A DNA stretch of 63,044 nt from Alphaproteobacteria bacterium (GTDB taxonomy: Bacteria > Pseudomonadota > Alphaproteobacteria > Acetobacterales > Acetobacteraceae): the NCBI GenBank assembly GCA_017307285.1, contig JAFKFI010000058.1, positions 1-63,044 of the forward strand, in the 5' to 3' direction. Below the pieces are notes generated by a model. That model did no database searches. It saw only the letters and a list, made by a program, of their open reading frames with translations, and was not told the origin of the DNA. Numbering within the stretch: position 1 is the stretch's first letter; the number at the start of each line of letters is the position of its first letter. This document shows positions 8,268 through 16,879 of the stretch, piece by piece. The translations under genes were made by a program, and so were the position numbers.

Positions 8268-9497
8268 ATGGCCGCGAACCCTGGTGTTTCCGCGTCTATG
8301 ATGCCGCTCGACGACATCGTGGTGCTCGACCTTACCAAAATGATGGCGGGGCCGATTTGCACGCAGTACCTAGCCGATCTTGGAGCCGAGGTCATCAAGG
8401 TCGAAGACACCGGCATCGGCGACGACATGCGCAACATGCCGCCCTTCGTCGGCGACGATGGGGCGATGTTCGTGGCAGTCAACCGCAACAAGCGCAGCAT
8501 CGCCCTGGATCTCAAGACGCCCGAGGGTCAGGCCGCCGTCCGGGCGCTGGCGCGTCGCGCCGATGTGCTGGTGGAAAGCTACGCCACCGGCGTGACCGAT
8601 CGCCTGGGAATCCCGCCCGGCCTGCTGCGGGCGGAGGACCCGCGGCTGATCTATTGCAGCATCTCGGGGTTCGGGCGGACCGGGCCGTTGGCGAAACGGC
8701 CGGCGTACGAACTGATCCTGCAGGCATTCACCGGCATCATGTCGGTGACGGGGGAGGCGGACGGGCCGCCGCTGCGGATCGCCTTCTCGCCGCTTGATCA
8801 AACCACCGGCATCCACGCCGCGACCGGCATCCTGGCGGCCATTCGCCGGCGCGACCGGACCGGCGAAGGGGCGTATGTCGAAGCCTCGCTTCTCGATACC
8901 GCGACCGCGTTCCTGGCCTGGCACGCGCAAAGCTGGTGGGAGACGGGCGAACTGCCGCGCCGGATGGGATCTGCACACGGCTCGCTGTGTCCGTATCAGG
9001 CATTTCGGGTGGCTGACGGCTATATCCTGATCGCGGTTGGCAGCGACCGGCTTTGGGGCGCGCTGTGCGATGCGCTGGGCATGCCGGGCATGCGCGACGA
9101 TCCGCGGTTTCGCACCAACGCCGACCGGGTGCGGCATTTCGCCGAAACCGTCGCGCTGGTGCAACAGGCCGTTGTCCGTCATCCGCTGGCGCATTGGCTG
9201 GCGTTATTCGAAGCGGCCGGGATACCGGCGGCGCCGGTTAACACGATCGACCGGCTGCTGAGCGAACCGCAGTTGGAGCAGAGCGGCATGATCATGCATT
9301 ACCAGCACCCGGTGGGGGGGGCGATGCGGGCGATCGCCTATCCGGTGGCGATCGACGGCTTGCCGCGCGCGGTGCGGCGGCCGCCGCCACTTCATGGCGA
9401 GCATACCGACGAGATCCTGGCCGAGGCGGGTTACGCGGCGGACGATATCGCCAGGCTGCGCGGCGCCGGCATTGCCGGACGGCGCGGCCGGCCCTGA
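8268..9497 (+). CDS. Family III CoA-transferase (sister of the gene at 6144)
   Basis: A 409-residue CaiB/BaiF CoA-transferase. It has DIVVLDLTKMMAGPI, NRNKRSIALDLKTPEG, YCSISGFGRTGPL and TGEGAYVEASLLD, and the catalytic aspartate in SPLDQTTG at D177. The frame is open upstream to 8190 inside the IclR gene, but the ATG at 8268, just after the IclR stop and behind AAGGGAAAG, is the better start. The product shares distinctive strings with the 6144 protein, so both probably act on related acids. A periplasmic binding protein gene follows. Confidence 0.92.
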   Translation: MAANPGVSASMMPLDDIVVLDLTKMMAGPICTQYLADLGAEVIKVEDTGIGDDMRNMPPFVGDDGAMFVAVNRNKRSIALDLKTPEGQAAVRALARRADVLVESYATGVTDRLGIPPGLLRAEDPRLIYCSISGFGRTGPLAKRPAYELILQAFTGIMSVTGEADGPPLRIAFSPLDQTTGIHAATGILAAIRRRDRTGEGAYVEASLLDTATAFLAWHAQSWWETGELPRRMGSAHGSLCPYQAFRVADGYILIAVGSDRLWGALCDALGMPGMRDDPRFRTNADRVRHFAETVALVQQAVVRHPLAHWLALFEAAGIPAAPVNTIDRLLSEPQLEQSGMIMHYQHPVGGAMRAIAYPVAIDGLPRAVRRPPPLHGEHTDEILAEAGYAADDIARLRGAGIAGRRGRP

Positions 9498-9557
9498 ACG
9501 CGCGGACGGTTAAAACGATAGAATAACAAATAATTCGCATGGCGGAGGAGAGGAATA

Positions 9558-10766
9558 ATGGTTTCGCGAAGAGTGGTCGTTGGCGGGATGGCGGCGTTAT
9601 CCGCCGGAAGCTTTCGTTCGGCAAAGGCGGAAGAGCCCATTCGCATCGGCGTGCCACTGGAACTTAGCGGCCGGTTCGTCGCTTTCGGCAGTGCCGGCAA
9701 GCGCGGCGCGGAAATGGCCCTGGATGCATTCCATGGCGAGGTTCATGGACGCAAGGTCGAATTGCTGATCAAGGATGTGCAATCCGACGCGGAGACGACC
9801 GTTTCGGCAGTCAACGAATTCGTTGGTCAGGACAAAGTTCATTATATGTTCGGGCCGATATCCAGCGCCATGGTCGCGGCCTCGATCCCGCCCTGGCGCG
9901 AAGGGAAGCCGGTCTGGATCGTACATGGATCGACCGGCACGCTCACCGAGGAGCAAGTCGGCGCCGAACCGCATTTCTTTCATACGTTTCCCTATGCGTA
10001 CCACTACCAGTCGTCGATGTCGGCGGCGTTGCGGCATTATCTGGGTGCCGACCAGAAGGCGACGATCATATACGCCGACGATGCGTACGGTCGTGGCAGT
10101 CTCGCGTTCGCACGCAAGTATTTCTCCGACGCCGGGTTCAAGATCATCGACGAACTGCTGCTGCGATCAGGCGCGAATGATTTTTCCCCGCTGCTGGCGC
10201 GTATTCGAGCCGGTAAGCCCGAGGTCGTCGTGAACCTTGTGCAGACCACCGATCTCGCCAATCTCGCGAAGCAGATCAGTATTTCCGGCGTGCCCGCGCC
10301 GTATCTGACCGACGGCATCGACGCCCTGTTCGATGCATGGCAAAAAGCCGTCGGCACCGCGCAGCAGGGTTGGATCGGCGTCACCGGCTACGCCGCGGGC
10401 ATCAAGCGACCGGCCAGTAAACGCCGCCCGGATATATTCCCAAGCGCGACCGAGTGGGCAAGGAAATATCAAGACCGTTACAAGATGGATGCGGATTATC
10501 TGGATGCGGGCGCGTATTGCGCGATGGCGCTCCTCCTGCTGGCGCTCGACGAGGTCGGGGACGACCCGGAAAAGGTGGTGGACGCACTCGGCCGCATCGA
10601 TATCGAAACGCCGCTGGGACGGGCCCATTTCACCGCGACACCGAGCGGAACGATGCATCAGGCGTTTCAGGATTTGCTGGTGGTGCAGCGCCAGGGGAAC
10701 AAAAACGTGGTGATATATCCCGAGGATGTTGCCGAGGGCCGGCTGATCGCGCGCAAGGCGTCGTGA
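9558..10766 (+). CDS. Liv-type ABC transporter substrate-binding protein
   Basis: A 402-residue type I periplasmic binding protein (LivJ/Peripla_BP_6 fold). The N-terminus MVSRRVVVGGMAALSAG followed by AKA before EEP looks like a signal peptide with a twin arginine, so Tat export is possible. The mature protein begins with PIRIGVPLELSGRF and AGKRGAEMAL, as in binding proteins for branched amino acids, aromatic acids or amides. A very strong GGAGGAGAGG ribosome site precedes the ATG in an AT-rich stretch (9510-9545). No permease or ATPase is adjacent; it resembles the binding protein at 26976 and may share the importer at 28271-31612. Confidence 0.9.
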   Translation: MVSRRVVVGGMAALSAGSFRSAKAEEPIRIGVPLELSGRFVAFGSAGKRGAEMALDAFHGEVHGRKVELLIKDVQSDAETTVSAVNEFVGQDKVHYMFGPISSAMVAASIPPWREGKPVWIVHGSTGTLTEEQVGAEPHFFHTFPYAYHYQSSMSAALRHYLGADQKATIIYADDAYGRGSLAFARKYFSDAGFKIIDELLLRSGANDFSPLLARIRAGKPEVVVNLVQTTDLANLAKQISISGVPAPYLTDGIDALFDAWQKAVGTAQQGWIGVTGYAAGIKRPASKRRPDIFPSATEWARKYQDRYKMDADYLDAGAYCAMALLLLALDEVGDDPEKVVDALGRIDIETPLGRAHFTATPSGTMHQAFQDLLVVQRQGNKNVVIYPEDVAEGRLIARKAS

Positions 10767-10864
10767 AACGCCGACGGTCCGACGGCCCAGGGAAGACGGC
10801 GCGCGGGGCGGGGGTCGTGGGCACGCCAAGCGACCCGCGTGGCGGCAGCGTGCCGGCGAACCTT

Positions 10865-10908
10865 CCCGGCCGTGTCGGTGGATGTGACCGTCAACCGATA
10901 CGGCCGGG
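10865..10908. terminator. Long intercistronic stem-loop after the binding-protein gene
   Basis: CCCGGCCGTGTCGGT (10865-10879) pairs with ACCGATACGGCCGGG (10894-10908), 15 base pairs with one G-U pair and a 14-base loop. It lies in the 175-base gap between the binding protein and the HMG-CoA lyase gene. There is no T run behind it. Such hairpins often trim or protect mRNA after abundant binding proteins, or act as weak terminators. Confidence 0.5.
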
Positions 10909-10941
10909 TGGCCGCTGGACAGGTCGGAGAGGAGCAGAGCG

Positions 10942-11877
10942 ATGACTGACTTTCCAAAGCATGTCGAGTTCCATGAGGAAGGCCCTCGGGAGGGCTTCCA
11001 GATCGAGCCTCGATCCTACCCGATTGAGCAGCGCGCGAGACTGATCGACATGCTCGCGGCGTCCGGCTTGCGGCGCATCCAGGTCGGCTCTTTCGTCAGC
11101 CCCAAAACGGTGCCTCCCATGGCCGATACCGAATCGCTGTTCGAGATCGTTCCGCGCCGCGCGGGCGTCCGCTACACCGCGCTGTGGCTGAACGAGAAAG
11201 GGTTCGAGAAGGCGCGCGGCGTGCCCGGACTGGATCTTGAGCCAAACCTGATGCTGTATGCCAGCGACGCGTTCAGCCGGGCGAACAACAACCGTTCGAT
11301 GATCGAAATGCGCGACCAGCAGGCGGCTTGGCTGGATCGCTACAGCCGGTATGGACTGACCGTTGCCAAGGTCTATGTCATGACGGCGTTCGGTTGCAAC
11401 CTGCAGGGCGACGTGCCGCTGTCTGCGGTCACCGACCTGTTTCGCTGGGTGATCGCGCTGTTCCGCGACCGCGGCTTGCCGCTGCCTGCCCTGGTGCTGG
11501 CCGACACGGTGGGGCGTGGCAATCCCGAGGAGGTCAAGCGCAGAATCGGCGCGGTCCGGAACCTGGCGCCCGAAGCGCGGATCGGACTGCATCTGCACGA
11601 TACGCGGGGGCTTGGGTCCGCGAACGTGTATGCGGCGCTGCAAATGGGGATCGATTTGTTCGACAGCTCGGTTGCCGGCCTCGGCGGATGCCCCTTCGCC
11701 GGCCATGCCAACGCCGCCGCCGCCGGCAATATCTGCACCGAGGACATGGCCTATCTCTGCCGGGAACTGGGCGTAGAGACAGGCATCGACCTAGCGGCGC
11801 TGGTGGAGGCCGCGCGCTACGCGGAGGCGATCATCGGGCGGCCGTTAAACGGGCGGGTGATGCACACCCGGGTCTGA
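10942..11877 (+). CDS. Hydroxymethylglutaryl-CoA lyase
   Basis: A 311-residue DRE-TIM metallolyase. It opens with EFHEEGPREGFQIE, the HMG-CoA lyase version of the N-terminal metal and substrate motif, continues with RIQVGSFVSPKTVPPMAD, has GLHLHDTRGLG for the metal-binding histidines, and contains GGCPFAGHAN with the reactive cysteine of the family. It splits HMG-CoA or a similar 3-hydroxy-3-methylacyl-CoA into acetyl-CoA and a keto acid. GAGAGGAG precedes the ATG. Within this cluster it may finish degradation of branched or terpenoid acids. It ends in a hairpin shared with the convergent gene. Confidence 0.9.
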   Translation: MTDFPKHVEFHEEGPREGFQIEPRSYPIEQRARLIDMLAASGLRRIQVGSFVSPKTVPPMADTESLFEIVPRRAGVRYTALWLNEKGFEKARGVPGLDLEPNLMLYASDAFSRANNNRSMIEMRDQQAAWLDRYSRYGLTVAKVYVMTAFGCNLQGDVPLSAVTDLFRWVIALFRDRGLPLPALVLADTVGRGNPEEVKRRIGAVRNLAPEARIGLHLHDTRGLGSANVYAALQMGIDLFDSSVAGLGGCPFAGHANAAAAGNICTEDMAYLCRELGVETGIDLAALVEAARYAEAIIGRPLNGRVMHTRV

Positions 11878-11898
11878 CGCGCCCGGGGGCGTCAGACC
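11871..11898. terminator. Bidirectional hairpin containing the stop codons of both convergent genes
   Basis: GGTCTGACGC (11871-11880) and GCGTCAGACC (11889-11898) are a perfect 10-base inverted repeat with an 8-base loop. The TGA of the plus-strand lyase (11875-11877) and the stop of the minus-strand hydrolase (11892-11894 on the plus strand reads TCA) lie inside the two arms. It sits exactly between convergent genes and probably ends transcription from both sides, although no T tract follows either arm. Confidence 0.65.
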
Positions 11899-12938
11899 GC
11901 TCGCACTCTATGAATCGCGTCCGCCTCGATCTCGCGGCGCAATTCGCCGCGATTGACCATGTAGTTGATGTGAGCGAGAACTTCGCCAAAGGCAAAGCCG
12001 GTTTGGTGTGGATCGAGCGGCCGGTTGAACAGCAGGGGGACCAGTTCGGCCGCGCTGCGCGGTGCGGTAGTACAGACTGCCGCGATCCTGTCGCAGCGAA
12101 CCGCGTGATGACGGCGCAGCTGATCAATTCTGACGTGCAGCCCGAAAAACGGGCGTTCATGTCCCGGCAGCACGAGAAGATCGTCGGGAACGATCGATCG
12201 CAGCCGACCGAGCGAAGCGACATAGTCGCCCAGCACGTCGATATCCGGCTTGTCGGCGCTGACGCTGACGTTTGGGGAAATGCGGGCCAGCACCTGATCC
12301 GCGGCCAGGAAGATGCCCTCGGCTGGGGCGGCCAGCATGATCTGGTCTGGCGAGTGGCCGCCGCCGGTCACCACCTGAAAGGACCGGCCGCCGATACGAA
12401 GCCAGTCGCCGTCGGCAACCAGGTCGCCCTGTTCCGACAGTCCGGTCGTGGCGCTTAGGTACATGTGGCCGCGCCCGGAGATGAGCGCGGCCATGGGTTC
12501 GTCGAGTCCGTGCGACAGGTAGAAATGCCGGTGCTCGGGCGTGTCGAACGCGGTGGGGTCAGCTTGCAGCGCGCCAGCCGCATTGAATTCGACCGCGGTC
12601 ATGGTCACCGGAATGTTGAACCTTTGCGACAGCCAGCCGGCCATGCCGACGTGATCGGGATGGTGGTGGGTGGCGATCATCCGGGTCAGTACCCGTCCCC
12701 GCAGCGGCCCCGCCAGCAGTTCTTCCCATAACGCTTGCGTGCTTGAATTTCCAAAGCCGGTATCGACAAGGGTCCAGCCGCCGTGGTCTTCCAGAAGGTA
12801 TAGATTGACATGATCGAGTTGGAACGGCAGCGGAATGCGAAGCCATTGTATGCCAGGAACGACCTCTATCGGCATGCCTGCCTCGGGCGGGACCGGATGG
12901 GGATAGGTGAGCAAATCGTTGGAAGGTCGTTGCAACAT
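11892..12938 (-). CDS. Metallo-beta-lactamase-fold hydrolase
   Basis: A 348-residue MBL-fold protein. The zinc motif HxHxDH is present as THHHPDHVG, and GGGHSPDQIML supplies the later histidine; LVLPGHERPFFG adds another conserved histidine. The C-terminal extension ends in a winged-helix-like segment (FAFGEVLAHINYMVNRGEL), as in LACTB2 or glyoxalase-II-like thioesterases. The frame is open to 12974, but I prefer the ATG at 12938. The gene is divergent from the BadI-like gene, 154 bases apart, so a shared control region is likely. A hydrolytic role on a thioester or lactone is plausible; the substrate is unknown. Confidence 0.85.
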   Translation of the reverse strand: MLQRPSNDLLTYPHPVPPEAGMPIEVVPGIQWLRIPLPFQLDHVNLYLLEDHGGWTLVDTGFGNSSTQALWEELLAGPLRGRVLTRMIATHHHPDHVGMAGWLSQRFNIPVTMTAVEFNAAGALQADPTAFDTPEHRHFYLSHGLDEPMAALISGRGHMYLSATTGLSEQGDLVADGDWLRIGGRSFQVVTGGGHSPDQIMLAAPAEGIFLAADQVLARISPNVSVSADKPDIDVLGDYVASLGRLRSIVPDDLLVLPGHERPFFGLHVRIDQLRRHHAVRCDRIAAVCTTAPRSAAELVPLLFNRPLDPHQTGFAFGEVLAHINYMVNRGELRREIEADAIHRVRAV

Positions 12939-13019
12939 TCTTCGGACCCTAGGTGATCGAAAATCGCTTTTCAACGCGAAACCGGATCGGGACGCGCATG
13001 GCTGGGCGACAGTAAGCGG

Positions 13020-13040
13020 GATTGCGCAAGGCGCGCAATC
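13020..13040. promoter_or_regulatory. Inverted repeat GATTGCGC-n5-GCGCAATC upstream of the BadI-like gene
   Basis: Two perfect 8-base arms flank five bases. The site is 52 bases before the chosen BadI-like ATG, in the divergent gap that also holds the metallo-hydrolase start. Arm length and spacing suit a dimeric repressor of the TetR or GntR type. The TetR gene downstream at 13919 is a candidate binder; this is inference. Confidence 0.45.
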
Positions 13041-13092
13041 TAACTATCATTCGACAGGTAAGGCAACCGCGCGGCGCGAGGAAATGAGCACG

Positions 13093-13911
13093 ATGGAATA
13101 CACCGACATCCTTTATTCGATCGAACGCGGTGCCGCGACGATCACTATCAACCGGCCGGAGAAGTTGAATGCGTTTCGGCCGCGCACGGCTTCGGAACTG
13201 GTCGATGCTTTCCTCAAGGCGGGATGGGACAAGGATGTCGGCGTCATCGTCCTGACCGGCGCCGGCGACCGCGCCTTCTGCACCGGCGGCGACCAGTCGG
13301 ATCACGACGGGCAGTACGGCGATGGCCAGAACCGCGGCACCGTCGGCATGCCGGTCGAGGAACTGCACAGCGCCATCCGCGACGTACCCAAGCCGGTGAT
13401 CGCCAAGGTGCGCGGCTATGCGATCGGCGGCGGGAATGTGCTGGCGACGATCTGCGACCTTACCATCGCGGCGGAGAACGCCATTTTCGGGCAGGTCGGC
13501 CCGAAAATGGGCTCCGTCGATCCCGGGTTCGGCACGGCCTATCTCGCCCGCGTGGTCGGCGAAAAGAAAGCGCGTGAAATTTGGTATATGTGCCGCCGTT
13601 ATCCTGCCCGGGAGGCGATGGAGATGGGCCTGTGCAACAAGGTCGTGCCTAATGACCAGCTCGATGCGGAGGTGCGGGCCTGGTGCGACGAATTGGTGCT
13701 GCGCAGCCCGACAGCCATCGCGATCGCCAAGCGTTCCTTCAACGCCGACAGCGAAAATATCCGTGGCATCGGCAGCCTGGGCATGCAGGCCCTCAGTTTA
13801 TATTACGCGTCGGACGAATCGAAGGAGGGAGTTACCGCGCTGAAGGAGAAACGGACCCCGGATTTTCGGAAGGTGCTGGGACAGCGGTCATACCTTCCTG
13901 AGCGAAAGTAA
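13093..13911 (+). CDS. badI: 2-ketocyclohexanecarboxyl-CoA hydrolase (BadI-like crotonase)
   Basis: A 272-residue crotonase-fold enzyme. FCTGGDQSDHDGQYG and IRDVPKPVIAKVRGYAIGGG, then FGQVGPKMGSVDPG and VVGEKKAREIWYMC, match from memory the BadI protein of Rhodopseudomonas, which opens the ring of 2-ketocyclohexanecarboxyl-CoA to pimelyl-CoA; MenB-type Dieckmann enzymes are the nearest alternative. The two oxyanion-hole strands (FCTGGDQ and YAIGGGN) are intact. GAGGA at 13078-13082 fits the ATG at 13093; an ATG at 13084 is too close to it. An AliA-like ligase at 36003 would provide the upstream activation step of the same route. Confidence 0.85.
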   Translation: MEYTDILYSIERGAATITINRPEKLNAFRPRTASELVDAFLKAGWDKDVGVIVLTGAGDRAFCTGGDQSDHDGQYGDGQNRGTVGMPVEELHSAIRDVPKPVIAKVRGYAIGGGNVLATICDLTIAAENAIFGQVGPKMGSVDPGFGTAYLARVVGEKKAREIWYMCRRYPAREAMEMGLCNKVVPNDQLDAEVRAWCDELVLRSPTAIAIAKRSFNADSENIRGIGSLGMQALSLYYASDESKEGVTALKEKRTPDFRKVLGQRSYLPERK

Positions 13912-13918
13912 GCATCAG

Positions 13919-14542
13919 CTAGCCTCCGATCACACTTGTTACCGCGTGGATATCAGTCAGCCCTGGCGGCTTACCGCAGGCTAGGATGTGCGGCGCCTCA
14001 ATTCCCCCGAAGACAACACGGCAAATGTTCTCGACCAAATCGTCTGCGCGTCCCCGGCGCGGATTAAACCATTCGACGGTCCAGTTGAGTGATCCCACCA
14101 GATAAAGTCGCATGATCTTGGGCGAGACGTCATGCCGGATTTCGCCCGCGGCATGCGCCGCCGCGATCATTTCGTCCCAATACTGAGAGTATTCTTTTCG
14201 CACCGCGCGATGCCGGCGTTTCAACGCGTCCGGTATCTGACCATAAACACGAATACTCGCCGAAGTGAAATCGCCATGCCGAAGAAGTCCGAACAGATGT
14301 CCGGCGATGGCCGCCTGGATACGGTCGCGATGGGAGGCGCCTGGAGGCAGGCTCCCGACGCGGGAGCGCACTGCCTCAAAGACCCGGTTGATGCCGGCGT
14401 CGAGCACATGGAGAAGGATTTCATCCTTCGACGCGAAGTGATAATATATGCTCCCCGCCTGGATGCCCGCTGCGGCGGCGATTTGGCGCAGCGTCGTCGC
14501 TGCGTAGCCTTGGCTACGGAAGAGACGAGCGGCGGCGGTCAA
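13919..14542 (-). CDS. TetR-family transcriptional regulator (start unresolved)
   Basis: At least 207 residues. The helix-turn-helix is TLRQIAAAAGIQAGSIYYHF, followed by SKDEILLHVLDAG; the C-terminal domain is of the ligand-binding TetR type. The only standard start in frame is TTG at 14542, which removes part of helix 1. The frame stays open and looks coding (PSRSDESRAYILTAAARLF) up to an in-frame stop at 14678-14680, with no ATG, GTG or TTG. An ATT at 14668 has a GAGG seven bases before it, and an ATG at 14681 is one frame off. A non-standard start or a small frameshift is likely. It may control the BadI-like gene or the Nudix and minus-strand operon. Confidence 0.85.
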   Translation of the reverse strand: MTAAARLFRSQGYAATTLRQIAAAAGIQAGSIYYHFASKDEILLHVLDAGINRVFEAVRSRVGSLPPGASHRDRIQAAIAGHLFGLLRHGDFTSASIRVYGQIPDALKRRHRAVRKEYSQYWDEMIAAAHAAGEIRHDVSPKIMRLYLVGSLNWTVEWFNPRRGRADDLVENICRVVFGGIEAPHILACGKPPGLTDIHAVTSVIGG

Positions 14543-14691
14543 AATATAGGCGCGTGACTCGTCCGAACGGCTGGGTTGCTGGCGCCCGCCCGCCGGCCTC
14601 GCGACGTCGGACGTTTTGCTCCGTTTGACGCGGCGACCGCCTTTTACAGGATCGATTTTCCCGGAAATGACTAGGCCTCATAACTAATGTT

Positions 14692-14709
14692 TGGTAGATA
14701 TCGTTACCA
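14692..14709. promoter_or_regulatory. Inverted repeat TGGTA-n8-TACCA upstream of the TetR gene
   Basis: Five-base arms TGGTA (14692-14696) and TACCA (14705-14709) surround GATATCGT. It lies about 25 to 40 bases upstream of the probable start of the TetR gene, where an autoregulatory operator is commonly found. The arms are short, so chance is possible. Confidence 0.3.
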
Positions 14710-14748
14710 GAATACCGGCTGATGTCAAGCTTCTTGGCCGCTTGTCCG

Positions 14749-15546
14749 CTAGGCTTTAGGTTCCCGCGCAATAAACAGTTCGCCGCCGTATCCGGCGGAC
14801 AGCGGCAACCGCAGTTCCCGCCCCCCTTCGACCGCGCGCACGAATTCCGGCTGAACGGTGACGACCGCTTGGCTACGGGCGGCGGCCAGAGACTCTTCCA
14901 CCGTCGCCGAGCGCGCGAGCTTAGCGAGATTCATCCGCGTGGGGAAAATCACTTTTCGCCGGCTGGCCTCCGCATCGGCGATTGCATCGTTCGGCCGTAT
15001 CCAGGCGGAATCGACGGCCTCGGCCCCATCGTGGACAGCGAGATGGTCCTCGGGTGCCGCCGCCAGAAAGAAATGCGTGTCGAAACGCTTTGGCTGCGTG
15101 GCTGGGGTGATCCAGTGCGCGAAATACACCAGTTGATCGAGAGCGGGATACAAATCCTCGGCCGCCAGCAATTCAGCGAAACTCGTCTCACCGCGGCATA
15201 GCGCGGCACGGCGCGGCTCCAGCGCGAGGAGTTGCGCCGCGTCGATAAGGTTTGCAGCGCCGCGCCGGCGGGCCAGCAGTACGCCGCATTCCTCGTACGT
15301 CTCCCGCACCGCCGCCACCCGCAGCCCAGCGTCCTCCGGCGTTGCGCCACCAGCTTGCGCCGCGCCGATCGTGTAATCCTCGGGTTCAACGCGACCACCC
15401 GGAAAGACCAATGCCCCGGAGGCAAAATCGATCTCGTGGTGGCGTACCACCATGAAGACCTCAATGCCCGCCAGGCGATTCCGGAGCAGGAGGATGGTCG
15501 CCGCCGGACGGGCGGGGGCTGGGGATGCTTTCGGGGTGATACTCAC
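14749..15546 (-). CDS. Nudix hydrolase, NUDT19/CoA-diphosphatase-like
   Basis: A 265-residue Nudix protein. ILLLRNRLAGIEVFMVVRHH and ASGALVFPGGRVEPED (residues 42-57) are followed, after about 17 inserted residues, by AAVRETYEECGVLL (79-92), so the Nudix box is split by an insertion. An insertion at this point and the FPGG entrance resemble the NUDT19/RP2p group, whose members hydrolyse CoA and CoA esters to phosphopantetheines and 3',5'-ADP. In a cluster full of CoA-ester enzymes this role is attractive, but it is inferred. It lies between the TetR gene and the flavoprotein gene, on the same strand as both. Confidence 0.85.
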   Translation of the reverse strand: MSITPKASPAPARPAATILLLRNRLAGIEVFMVVRHHEIDFASGALVFPGGRVEPEDYTIGAAQAGGATPEDAGLRVAAVRETYEECGVLLARRRGAANLIDAAQLLALEPRRAALCRGETSFAELLAAEDLYPALDQLVYFAHWITPATQPKRFDTHFFLAAAPEDHLAVHDGAEAVDSAWIRPNDAIADAEASRRKVIFPTRMNLAKLARSATVEESLAAARSQAVVTVQPEFVRAVEGGRELRLPLSAGYGGELFIAREPKA

Positions 15547-15637
15547 TCAATCCTCCTGCACGGGGCGTAGTTCCGAGGGCGCGGGGGTGGGGGTCGCGGG
15601 CGTGCGCTCGCCCGGGCTATCCGCCCGCGCCGGCCGA

Positions 15638-16792
15638 TCATGTCGCCCTTGCGGTGAGCCGTTGCTCAGCCGAAGCCAATGTCCGCGCCATGCGATCGAT
15701 GGTTTCGAGATATTCGGTCTGCAGGCGCAGCATCACTTCCCGCACGCTGGTTTCGTCGCGCATCAAGCCGACGACCTGACCAACAGGCCAGGAATAAAGG
15801 TCGTCCCGGCTGGCCCGGTCGATGCGGCTGCGCGCCGCTTCATAAAGCACCTTCTGCATCGGCGGACCAAGCGTCGGCGGTGCGTCGGGGGAACCCCAGG
15901 CGTCGGTGTAGCGGCTGCGGTTCATTCGCACCGGTTTTCCGGTCATGCAGCGGCTTTGCACGGTGTCCTGGCTGCGGGCACGCAACAATACGTCCTTCTG
16001 GAACGGCAGAAGGTCGCTTTCCCGGGTGACCAGCCAGATCGAGCCGCACCAGACGCCCTCGGCGCCAAGTGCCAGGCCGGCGGCGATCTGCTGGCCGCTG
16101 CCAATGCCGCCCGCCGCTAGTACCGCGGCGCGGCCGGCCGCTGCCTCCACGACCTGAGGAACCAGCACCATCGTGGAAATCGTGCCGGTATGGCCGCCCG
16201 CTTCGCTGCCCTGTGCGACCAGTACGTCCGCACCCGCGGCACATTGCCGCCGTGCGTGTTCGGGTGCGCCGCAGACGCCTCCGACCAGAATGCCGCGCGC
16301 ATGGGCCTTTTCGATCACATCGGGCGGCGCGACACCCAACGCACTGACCAGAAGCTTCACCTTGGGATGCCGCCAGACCACCTCGACCAGCGCCTGAACA
16401 CCTTCGCGGGTGATGTAGCGTTCGCGCTTTGCCTGTGCTGAACGCCGCTCCCGCTCCAATCCCTCGGGCATCGGCGGCACACCCTCGCGATCAAGCCATG
16501 CCTCGACGAAGCCCAGCTGCGACGCCGGCAGCGAATCCGCGAGCGGACCCGAGAGACCGCCGACGGTTTCATCGTAATTGGACGTCATCAGGATATCCAC
16601 GCCATAGGCTCGGTCGCCCACATGGTTATCGATCCAGGTGAGTTCCTGTTCCAGTTCCTCGGGCGCATAAAGGCTGCTGCCGAGGACGCCGAAACCGCCT
16701 GCTCGCGTGGCTTCCACCACCACGTCGCGGCAATGGGAGAAAGCGAAGATCGGTGCTTCGAAACCAAGCCGATCCATGAGTGACTGGGTCAT
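15638..16792 (-). CDS. Nitronate monooxygenase-like FMN oxidoreductase
   Basis: A 384-residue TIM-barrel flavoprotein of the 2-nitropropane dioxygenase/FabK group. Visible features are APIFAFSHCRDVVVEATRAGG at the N-terminus (given here as a 21-residue span, key residues AFSH and AGGFGVLGSS), the VAQGSEAGGHTG phosphate-binding segment and VLAAGGIGSGQQIAAGLALGA. The ATG at 16792 has AGGAG eight bases upstream on the minus strand, so I prefer it to the open frame up to 16825. Family members oxidise nitronates or reduce enoyl-ACP; here it might act on an enoyl-CoA or ring ketone, but no specific function can be assigned. Confidence 0.82.
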   Translation of the reverse strand: MTQSLMDRLGFEAPIFAFSHCRDVVVEATRAGGFGVLGSSLYAPEELEQELTWIDNHVGDRAYGVDILMTSNYDETVGGLSGPLADSLPASQLGFVEAWLDREGVPPMPEGLERERRSAQAKRERYITREGVQALVEVVWRHPKVKLLVSALGVAPPDVIEKAHARGILVGGVCGAPEHARRQCAAGADVLVAQGSEAGGHTGTISTMVLVPQVVEAAAGRAAVLAAGGIGSGQQIAAGLALGAEGVWCGSIWLVTRESDLLPFQKDVLLRARSQDTVQSRCMTGKPVRMNRSRYTDAWGSPDAPPTLGPPMQKVLYEAARSRIDRASRDDLYSWPVGQVVGLMRDETSVREVMLRLQTEYLETIDRMARTLASAEQRLTARAT

Positions 16793-16879
16793 TTGTACTC
16801 CTGTCGGCGCGCCGGGCGAGTCCATGGCGGAACCCGCGGTTTACGAAATCAATCCCACATGGCCGGTGGCCAGATGATG

